DNA of 17,878 nt. Origin: an uncultured Actinomycetes bacterium. Its GTDB lineage: Bacteria > Actinomycetota > Acidimicrobiia > Acidimicrobiales > Acidimicrobilacustridaceae. Positions 5,987-13,692 of the stretch are shown piece after piece. The stretch covers positions 1 through 17,878 of the forward strand of contig CAMFLJ010000034.1 in NCBI GenBank assembly GCA_945957335.1, read 5' to 3'. The notes beneath the pieces are model-generated. The model was not told the origin of the DNA and did not search any database. It saw nothing but the letters and a program-made list of their open reading frames with translations. Positions within the stretch are counted from its first letter, which is position 1. Every line of letters begins with the position of its first letter. The translations under genes and the position numbers were made by a program.

Positions 5987-6740
5987 CGGTGGCCTCCCTC
6001 GTGACGTGGGGGTAGAAGAGCCGCACCAGCCCGAACGCCACGACCATGCCCACGAGCTGCATGACGATGAACATCGGCGCCGACGACGGAGCGATGCCGG
6101 CGAAGGTGTCCGACAGGGTGCGGGCGATGGTGACGGCCGGGTTGGCGAAGCTGGTCGACGACGTGAACCAGTAGGCCCCGGCGATCCAGGCGCCCACCGC
6201 GAACGGCACGGCACGGGCCCGGCCGGTGCGCACGCAGCCCTGGATCACCAGCAGCAGGCCGACGGTGGCGATCACCTCCGACAGCCACAGGGCGGGCGAC
6301 GAGCGGTCCTTGGTCGACAGCTCGACGGCAGGCAGCTCGAACATGAGGTTGGCCAGCACCGCACCGATGCACCCGCCCACGACCTGGGCCACCACGTAGA
6401 GGCCGGTCTCGCGGGTGGTCGTCGTGCCCAGCAGCCGATCGGTGATGGTGACCACGGGGTTGAAGTGGGCGCCCGACACCGCCCCAAACATCAGGATCAG
6501 GCCGATGAGCGCACCGGCTGTGGCCGCGGCGTTCTCGAGCAGCTGCAGGCCGACGTCGGTGGGGGAGAGCTGCGAGGCCATGATCCCCGAGCCGATGACG
6601 GCGATGATCAGGAAGGCGGTGCCGAGAGCCTCGGCGGCCAGGCGCCGGGCCAGGTCGAGCCGCAGGCCGCCGGTGCCGGTCTCGGGCTCGAGGGCCAGCT
6701 CGGCGTCGCTCAGCGGGAGGTCGTCCTCGAGCGGGCTCAC
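5979..6740 (-). CDS. Aquaporin (MIP) of ars-operon type, AqpS-like
   Basis: The 253-residue product is a six-helix aquaporin with a roughly 30-residue hydrophilic N-terminus. The two pore half-helix motifs are N94-P-V (H-F-N-P-V-V-T) and N200-P-A (F-A-N-P-A-V-T). The residue after the second motif is V203, where most aquaporins have the selectivity-filter Arg. As I recall, AqpS of Sinorhizobium meliloti, which conducts arsenite and methylarsenicals, also has Val there. With arsC overlapping it by 8 bases, the likely role is moving uncharged As(III) or methylarsenicals across the membrane. It starts at GTG 6740 with only a weak ribosome site. A TTGACC box lies about 55 bases upstream; no ArsR palindrome is visible there. 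Confidence 0.85.
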   Translation of the reverse strand: MSPLEDDLPLSDAELALEPETGTGGLRLDLARRLAAEALGTAFLIIAVIGSGIMASQLSPTDVGLQLLENAAATAGALIGLILMFGAVSGAHFNPVVTITDRLLGTTTTRETGLYVVAQVVGGCIGAVLANLMFELPAVELSTKDRSSPALWLSEVIATVGLLLVIQGCVRTGRARAVPFAVGAWIAGAYWFTSSTSFANPAVTIARTLSDTFAGIAPSSAPMFIVMQLVGMVVAFGLVRLFYPHVTREATDG

Positions 6741-6800
6741 GACGGGGTCACCAGCTCGGGCACGGCGCCGACCCTCTCACCTGCCCTGAGATGCGGTCAA

Positions 6801-6834
6801 CCGAACGTCGGGTGAACTCTGGCGGAGCGTTCGG
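6801..6834. terminator. Inverted repeat after the sigma factor gene
   Basis: CCGAACG (6801-6807) and CGTTCGG (6828-6834) are perfect 7-base arms with a 20-base loop, starting 6 bases after the sigma factor stop. It may terminate that transcript or act as an operator for the aquaporin-arsC promoter that follows. The loop is long, so I hold this weakly. Confidence 0.3.
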
Positions 6835-6840
6835 CTCGGC

Positions 6841-8091
6841 TCAGCCCTTTTGCTCGGCCCCCAGGCCGGGCCCCACGCGGAGGGCCAGGTGGGCGCGCAC
6901 CGCAGGGTCGTTCGAGAGGCGCACGGCCTCGCCATAGGCAGAGCCGATCTCATCGCCCGGCGCTCCCGCCCGGATCAGCGCCTCCAGCCGCACCGCCCAC
7001 CACGGCTGGTAGGTCGCCGCCGCGCCCGGATCGACCTCGGCGAGCGCAGCGAGCGCGGCGTCGGGACCGGCCGCCTCGAGCACCGCGCCCGCCCGCGCCA
7101 CCTGGGCCCCGACGGTGGGGCGCATCGTCAGCAGCGTGTCGTAGAGCGCCACGATCGTGAGCCAGTCCGTCTCGCCGGCGGAGGCCCGCCGGTTGTGCAC
7201 CGCCTGGATCACGGCCTGCACCTGCCATGGGCCGGGGGAGTGCAGCGACGCGGCCACGCGGAGGTGCCGGTCGGCGGTGGCGATCGCCGCCCTCGACCAC
7301 GTCGCCGGGTCCTGCTCCGAGAGGAGGACGAGCGTGCCGTCGTCGGCCCGACGCGATCCTCGGCGGGCTTCGGTGTGCCAGAGCAGGGCGGCCAGCCCGT
7401 GGGCCTCGGGGTCGTCGGGCAGGAGCTCGCACAGCAGCTCGACGAGCCGCAGCGCCTCGGGGACGAGGCCCACCTTCCGATCGTCGTCGCCCACCGGGTC
7501 GTCCCACCCCGTGCCGTAGGCCGCGTAGATCGCGTCCGCGACCGATCCCGCCCGCTCGGGCAGCTCCTCGGGCCCGGGCACCCGGAACGGCACCCCGGCC
7601 ACCTTGATCTTGCGCTTGGCCCGCACGAGCTGCTGGCCCAGCGTGGCCGGCGCCATGAGGAAGGCCGCCGCGATGCGGGCGGCGTCGAGGCCCAGCACCG
7701 TCTGGAGCATCAGTGGTGCGTGCAGCGACGGGTCGATCGCCGGATGGGCGCACGTGAACATGAGCTCCAGGCGCTTGTCGGGCACCGACGAGGCGGGCCC
7801 GAGCTCCTCGCGCTCGGCGGTCCGCAGCGCCAGCTCCACCTGGTTGCGCTCGGCCACCTGCCGCCGCCGGCCGCCGCCGATGAGCGAACGCCGGGCCACG
7901 GTCAGCATCCAGCTCTCGGGGCGCTCGGGCACACCGCGCTCGGGCCAGGTGCGCACCGCCGACTCGAGGGCGTCGGCCAGCGCGTCCTCGGCCGCGGCGA
8001 TGTCGGAGGTCTGCGAGGCCAGGAACGCGAGGAGGCGGCCGTACGACTCGCGCACGACCGCCTCCACGGCACTGGTGGCCTCGCCCGCCAT
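6841..8091 (-). CDS. ECF42-group RNA polymerase sigma factor with long C-terminal domain
   Basis: The 416-residue product is about twice the length of a plain ECF sigma factor. Region 2 spans about residues 10-75 (Y-G-R-L-L-A-F-L, then W-M-L-T-V-A-R-R). Region 4 (about 105-165) has the ECF42 hallmark D-K-R-L-E-L-M-F-T-C-A-H-P (105-117) and a helix-turn-helix ending R-A-K-R-K-I. Residues about 180-416 are alpha-helical, Ala/Leu-rich, the TPR-like extension known in ECF42. It has no anti-sigma gene next to it. The YCII/DGPF gene lies just upstream with 1 base between stop and start, the standard ECF42 partnership, where the C-terminal domain replaces anti-sigma control. The inducing signal is unknown. 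Confidence 0.9.
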   Translation of the reverse strand: MAGEATSAVEAVVRESYGRLLAFLASQTSDIAAAEDALADALESAVRTWPERGVPERPESWMLTVARRSLIGGGRRRQVAERNQVELALRTAEREELGPASSVPDKRLELMFTCAHPAIDPSLHAPLMLQTVLGLDAARIAAAFLMAPATLGQQLVRAKRKIKVAGVPFRVPGPEELPERAGSVADAIYAAYGTGWDDPVGDDDRKVGLVPEALRLVELLCELLPDDPEAHGLAALLWHTEARRGSRRADDGTLVLLSEQDPATWSRAAIATADRHLRVAASLHSPGPWQVQAVIQAVHNRRASAGETDWLTIVALYDTLLTMRPTVGAQVARAGAVLEAAGPDAALAALAEVDPGAAATYQPWWAVRLEALIRAGAPGDEIGSAYGEAVRLSNDPAVRAHLALRVGPGLGAEQKG

Positions 8092-8092
8092 C

Positions 8093-8449
8093 TCAGTCGT
8101 CGGCGGGTGCCATGCCCAGCAGCGGGCGCACCTCGGCGCTGCCGCTGCGGGGCCGCTTGGCCGCCCACTCGAGGGCGGCGTCGAGGTCGGGCACGTCGAT
8201 CACGAAGATGCCGCCCAGGTTCTCCTTCGACTCGGCGAAGGGCCCGTCCTGCACGGAGCGGACGCCGTCGCGCACCCGCACGGTCGAGGCGGTCGAGGGC
8301 GGCTGGAGGGCGGCGCCGTAGCGGACGATGCCGCTGGCGTTGATCTCGCCGACGAAGGCGGTCCACTCGGCCCAGTAGTCGCCGGCGCGCTCGTCGGTGC
8401 GGCAGGCGAACTCGTCGTCGTCCTCGGTCAGGATCAGCAGGTACTCCAT
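8093..8449 (-). CDS. YCII/DGPF-domain protein, ECF42 partner
   Basis: The 118-residue product is a single YCII-related (DGPF) domain: M-E-Y-L-L-I-L at the N-terminus, D-G-P-F at residues 68-71 inside V-Q-D-G-P-F-A-E-S-K-E, then G-G-I-F-V-I-D-V. Such small ferredoxin-fold proteins are almost always encoded beside ECF42 sigma factors and are their main known targets; their biochemical activity is not established. ATG 8449 is chosen for the GGAGGA 6 bases upstream. Stop and next start are TGA-G-ATG, so the sigma factor is coupled to it. A promoter fitting the ECF42 consensus lies about 70 bases upstream, implying autoregulation. Confidence 0.9.
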   Translation of the reverse strand: MEYLLILTEDDDEFACRTDERAGDYWAEWTAFVGEINASGIVRYGAALQPPSTASTVRVRDGVRSVQDGPFAESKENLGGIFVIDVPDLDAALEWAAKRPRSGSAEVRPLLGMAPADD

Positions 8450-8516
8450 CGGGGTTCCTCCCACGTTCACGACCCGGTGGGTCGGCCGGCGGGTCCGTCC
8501 CGCCGTGCACCCCGCA

Positions 8517-8543
8517 GACGCGCGTGACCCGGCCATTTCGACA
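8517..8543 (-). promoter_or_regulatory. Putative ECF42-dependent promoter for YCII-sigma operon
   Basis: On the minus strand TGTCGA (8538-8543) is followed after 17 bases by CGTC (8517-8520). This matches the bipartite consensus I recall for ECF42 promoters in Streptomyces (TGTCGA in the -35, CGTC or CGAC in the -10). The leader to the YCII start would be about 60 bases. The rest of the 8450-8593 gap shows only a short T-run at 8555-8560. Confidence 0.65.
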
Positions 8544-8593
8544 ACCGGCTGAGGTTTTTTCTTCCCGGGCCCGGATCGAGGTTCAGATGGCAG

Positions 8594-9895
8594 TCAGGCT
8601 CGGCGGCGGTAGCGCGCCAGGCACGGACCGTCGGAGCGGGCCACGCCACCGATCTGCACCGGCAGCGGCCGCACCTCGTCGAAGAGGGGCTCGACCTCGT
8701 AGGCCTCGAGGAACCGTCCGCCCGACGCGCACATGGCCGCCAGCGAGAACGGCTGGGCCGGGCAGGTGTGGGCGCCGTGGCCGAACGTGGTCACCAGCTC
8801 GCGGGCGGGCAGGTCGGCTTCGTCGCGGAGACGACGGCGGGCCCAGCGGTCGGGGTCGTAGGCGTCGAGCCCGGGCATGGCCGAGGTGTTGGTGAGCGGC
8901 AGCAGCGTCGCGATCTGTGCGCCGGCGGGCACCGCGTAGGTGTGGTCCTCGTCGGCCACCGTGGTGGGGGAGAGCACCGCCCGCAGCATGATCGAGCGCT
9001 GCCCCATCCGGGTCGACTCCAGCGCGCACCGCTCGAGCAGGCCGTCCTCGCCGGCCCGCACCCGGGCGAGCACGTCGGGGTGGGTGGCGAGCTGGGCCAG
9101 CATCCAGCCGGCGGCGGCGAACAGGTTCGACATCGACCCGAGGTGGACGAGCAGCGCGTCGCGGGCGATGCCCACCGACCGCTCCGGCTCGGGCTCGCCG
9201 TCCCAGCGGGCGATGATCCGGGCGAACAGGTCGTCCTGCGGCGGTGCCGCGTCGCGGGCCGCCACCGACTCGGCCAGCAGCTCCTCGACGCGGGCCATCG
9301 CCGCCCGCTCGGCCACCTTGCCACCGGCCGCCACCGCGGCCATGGCCTCGGGGTGCACGAAGGCGGTCGAGCCGTCGAGCTCGTCGAACGCGGCCACCAG
9401 CTCGTCGAAGCGCGGCGCGGTGGACGGCACCTCGCCGGCCCAGCAGGCCAGCCCCATCCGGTGCCCGAGGCGCCGGGTGAACGCGAACAGGTCGACCTCG
9501 CCCCAGCCGTCGGGCCCGCAGGCGGCGTCGAGCTCGTCGAACGACACGTCGATGGCGGCGGAGAGCTGGGCCAGGTAGGCGGCCACGTCCTCCCGCCCGA
9601 ACAGGTCGGCGATGTTCGTGCGGCGATCGAAGAACAGCTCGTCGGGCAGCTTGCGGGTGAGCATCATCCAGTCGGCCACGCCCTTGGAGGCCTCGGCCTC
9701 GGGCAGGGCGTAGAAGCTGCGCACCCCGGCGGGGGAGAAGACGAACAGCGTCGGGTGCCGTGGGCCCTCCACCACGAAGGTGTCGCCGACGCGCTCGCGG
9801 GCACCGGCCAGCGCGACCACCGGGTCGGCCAGCTCCTCGTCCCACGGCAGGCGCACGTCGGCCACCGGTGGTGCCGGTGTGATCTCCCCCTCCAC
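8594..9895 (-). CDS. Cytochrome P450 with atypical I-helix and Cys loop
   Basis: The 433-residue product is a soluble bacterial-size P450 without signal or anchor. The K-helix E293-S-T-R296 is intact. The heme loop is F371-G-H-G-A-H-T-C378-P-A-Q-P-F, with Cys378 as ligand, but the Gly normally two places after Cys is Ala380. In the I-helix, where most P450s have A-G-x-D/E-T, it has L-G-S-M-S-N-L-F-A-A-A-G-W (252-264), with no acid/alcohol pair. The S-N then W followed by L-A-T-H-P-D recalls eukaryotic CYP7/CYP8. This suggests unusual oxygen chemistry or an isomerase-like reaction. GTG 9895 is preferred over GTG 9928 because a TAGCGT box lies 8 bases before it. No ferredoxin or reductase gene is adjacent; substrate unknown. 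Confidence 0.85.
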   Translation of the reverse strand: MEGEITPAPPVADVRLPWDEELADPVVALAGARERVGDTFVVEGPRHPTLFVFSPAGVRSFYALPEAEASKGVADWMMLTRKLPDELFFDRRTNIADLFGREDVAAYLAQLSAAIDVSFDELDAACGPDGWGEVDLFAFTRRLGHRMGLACWAGEVPSTAPRFDELVAAFDELDGSTAFVHPEAMAAVAAGGKVAERAAMARVEELLAESVAARDAAPPQDDLFARIIARWDGEPEPERSVGIARDALLVHLGSMSNLFAAAGWMLAQLATHPDVLARVRAGEDGLLERCALESTRMGQRSIMLRAVLSPTTVADEDHTYAVPAGAQIATLLPLTNTSAMPGLDAYDPDRWARRRLRDEADLPARELVTTFGHGAHTCPAQPFSLAAMCASGGRFLEAYEVEPLFDEVRPLPVQIGGVARSDGPCLARYRRRA

Positions 9896-9903
9896 GGCCG
9901 CGC

Positions 9904-9909
9904 ACGCTA
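9904..9909 (-). promoter_or_regulatory. Putative -10 element (TAGCGT) for the P450 gene
   Basis: Minus-strand TAGCGT ends exactly 8 bases before GTG 9895. No Shine-Dalgarno intervenes, so a leaderless mRNA is likely. If real, it rules out the longer start at 9928, which lies upstream of it. Confidence 0.5.
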
Positions 9910-10002
9910 CCGGCCCACCCGCCGCCACGGAGCCGAAAACGACGACCGGCGCCGCCTACCTCCATCAGGGGGTGGTTCGGCGCCGGGCGACCGGTGCGAG
10001 CT

Positions 10003-10020
10003 CGGCGCCTCGGGGCGCCG
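10003..10020. terminator. Hairpin downstream of the sdh operon
   Basis: CGGCGCC (10003-10009) pairs with GGCGCCG (10014-10020) around a 4-base loop, starting 8 bases after the sdhB stop. It has no T-run. Position and stability suit a terminator or 3' stabiliser of the sdhCAB mRNA. Confidence 0.45.
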
Positions 10021-10028
10021 GCCGGGGC

Positions 10029-10790
10029 TCAGCCCTGGCCGACGAGCTTGCGGTTCTTGAGCTTCGACTTCAGGTAGTCGCGGTTCATGAGGGCGATGAA
10101 GTCGATCGGGATCTCCTTCGGGCACGCCTCCTGGCACTCGCCGTAGTTCGTGCACGACCCGAAGAACAGCTCCATGGTCTCGACCATGTCCTCGGTGCGC
10201 TTCCAGCGCTCGGCCTGGCCCTGGGGCAGCAGGTTGAGGTGGGCGAGCTTGGCCGAGGTGAACAGCTGGCCGGCGCTGTTGGGGCACGCCGCCACGCAGG
10301 CGCCGCAGCCGATGCAGGCCGCGGCGTCCATGGCCGTGTCGGCCGCCGGCTTCGGGATGAGGATCTCGTTGGCGTCACGCGGGGCACCGGTGTCGGCGGT
10401 GATGTAGCCGCCGGCCTCGATGATGGCGTCGAGCGCCGAGCGGTCGACCATGAGGTCCTTCTGCACGGGGAAGGCGGCGGCGCGCCACGGCTCGATGGTG
10501 ACCGTCTCGCCGTCCTTGAACTTCCGCATGTGCAGCTGGCAGGTGGCCGTGCCCTTCTGGGGGCCGTGCGCCTGGCCGTTGATCATCAGGCCGCAGGTGC
10601 CGCAGATGCCCTCGCGGCAGTCGCTGTCGAAGGTGATCGGCTCGCGGCCGGCCTCGATGAGGGCCTCGTTGACGTTGTCGAGCATCTCGAGGAAGGACAT
10701 CTCGTCCTTCACGTCTTCTGCCTGGTAGGTCTCGAAGCGGCCCGGATCGTTCGGGCCGTCCTGACGCCAGACCTTGAGGGTGAGGTTCAC
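10029..10790 (-). CDS. sdhB: Succinate dehydrogenase/fumarate reductase iron-sulfur subunit
   Basis: The 253-residue product passes electrons from the flavoprotein to membrane quinone. The [2Fe-2S] cluster is held by C58, C63, C66 and C84 (D-C-R-E-G-I-C-G-T-C). The second region has C159-I-G-C162-G-A-C165 with C169-P, then C213-T-N-Y-G-E-C219 and C223-P. By analogy with E. coli SdhB, C159/C162/C165/C223 hold [4Fe-4S] and C169/C213/C219 hold [3Fe-4S]. All eleven expected ligands are present. The GTG start lies 21 bases after the sdhA stop with GGAGAT just before it. It is the last gene of sdhC-sdhA-sdhB. Confidence 0.96.
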   Translation of the reverse strand: MNLTLKVWRQDGPNDPGRFETYQAEDVKDEMSFLEMLDNVNEALIEAGREPITFDSDCREGICGTCGLMINGQAHGPQKGTATCQLHMRKFKDGETVTIEPWRAAAFPVQKDLMVDRSALDAIIEAGGYITADTGAPRDANEILIPKPAADTAMDAAACIGCGACVAACPNSAGQLFTSAKLAHLNLLPQGQAERWKRTEDMVETMELFFGSCTNYGECQEACPKEIPIDFIALMNRDYLKSKLKNRKLVGQG

Positions 10791-10811
10791 TGGATCTCCG
10801 GTGGGTCAGGG

Positions 10812-12737
<1,926 letters not shown>

Positions 12738-12747
12738 GGGCGGCCTC

Positions 12748-13530
12748 TCAGCTCACGGACACGATGCCGGCGAGCACCGCGATGGGGAAGGTGATGTTGA
12801 TGCCCGCGACGAGGATCGCGAACCCGGCGGCGAAGCCTCGGCGCAGCGGGTTGTGGCGGGGGTTGAAGCGGGGGCTCATCGACCCGAGGCTCTGGAAGAT
12901 GCTCCAGGCGCCGTGGTACAGGTGGAAGCCGAGGGCGAGGTTGCCCAGGATGTAGATGGCGGCGACCACGGGGCGGTCGAGGCTGTAGGCCAGGTTCTGG
13001 TACGCCTCGCCCCGGACGAACTCCGGGTTGACGGCGTGGACGCCCCAGGTCAGGTCGGCCAGGTGGAACAGCAGGAACAGGCCGACGATGATGCCGCTCC
13101 AGCGCATGGTGCGGGCGGCGAAGCTGACGGCCACGTAGTCGCGGGGCGACTGGTACTTCTTCGGCCGGGCCTTGGCGTTGATCCGGGTGAGCCCGTAGGC
13201 GCAGTGGATGTGGAGGGCGAACGCCACGATCAGCCCGATGCGCAGCAGCCACAGGGCCACGGTGCGGGGCAGGATCGGCACGAGGAGCTCGCGCAGGAAC
13301 TCGGCGTAGTGGTTGAAGTCGACCGGCCCGAGGTACATCTTCAGGTTGCCGACCATGTGGAAGAACACGAAGCCCATCAGCGCGAGGCCGGTGAGCGCCA
13401 TGACCCACTTCTTGCCGACGGACGACCGATAGAGGTCGATGACGACGAACGGGCTCCGCGAGTGCCGCTTCACGATGGGCTCGGACGTGATGTCCGGCGT
13501 GAGGGCAGGCGGTTCCTTGGTTGCTGTCAC
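12748..13530 (-). CDS. sdhC: Succinate dehydrogenase cytochrome b558-type membrane subunit
   Basis: The 260-residue product is the single membrane anchor of the complex. It has about five transmembrane helices (roughly 43-63, 90-112, 143-163, 187-207, 234-256) and carries His residues at plausible heme ligand positions: H58 (F-F-H-M-V-G-N), H107 (A-L-H-I-H), H156 (L-F-H-L-A-D) and H203 (G-F-H-L-Y-H). This is the diheme, one-subunit (type B) pattern, so no sdhD is expected and none is seen. GTG 13530 is chosen because AGGAAAGG lies 7 bases upstream. The longer in-frame extension to 13638 is Arg/Pro-rich and covers the likely promoter. It is the first gene of the operon. Confidence 0.93.
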   Translation of the reverse strand: MTATKEPPALTPDITSEPIVKRHSRSPFVVIDLYRSSVGKKWVMALTGLALMGFVFFHMVGNLKMYLGPVDFNHYAEFLRELLVPILPRTVALWLLRIGLIVAFALHIHCAYGLTRINAKARPKKYQSPRDYVAVSFAARTMRWSGIIVGLFLLFHLADLTWGVHAVNPEFVRGEAYQNLAYSLDRPVVAAIYILGNLALGFHLYHGAWSIFQSLGSMSPRFNPRHNPLRRGFAAGFAILVAGINITFPIAVLAGIVSVS

Positions 13531-13543
13531 GAGCGAACCTTTC

Positions 13544-13606
13544 CTACGAGTACCTGAGCCCGGATGACCGGGGTGACGAGGATGTGGGGCCGCTCGGCGC
13601 GAGCAT
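13544..13606 (-). other. Possible 20-codon leader ORF before sdhC
   Basis: Downstream of the presumed sdh promoter, an ATG at 13606 opens a 20-residue frame (Ser/Pro-rich) ending in TAG at 13544. The stop abuts the sdhC ribosome site (TAGGAAAGG). It is in a different frame from sdhC and has only a weak AGGCGA upstream. It may be a chance ORF or a translation-coupling leader. Confidence 0.2.
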
Positions 13607-13627
13607 GGGTCGCCTGCGGGCGAGTTC

Positions 13628-13633
13628 ACGCTA
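13628..13633 (-). promoter_or_regulatory. Putative -10 element (TAGCGT) for sdhCAB
   Basis: Minus-strand TAGCGT, in the same GGTAGCGTG context as before the P450 and glycoside hydrolase genes, lies about 98 bases before the sdhC start. Transcription from it would give a leader of about 90 bases. The 13531-13692 gap otherwise holds only the leader and the end region of the hydrolase gene. Confidence 0.45.
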
Positions 13634-13692
13634 CCCACCGCCTGAGTGGGAGAGCGAACCCTGCCCCGCGCTCGGGGGACGTGGCGTGTGTC

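Noticed and set aside
6850..8343. 497-codon plus-strand ORF opposite the ECF42 sigma factor
   Set aside because: Antisense shadow, rich in Arg, His and Gly; the sigma factor frame is unambiguous.
8544..8562. AACC-GGCTGA-GGTT followed by TTTT on the plus strand as an intrinsic terminator
   Set aside because: The stem is only 4 bp and no plus-strand gene ends there.
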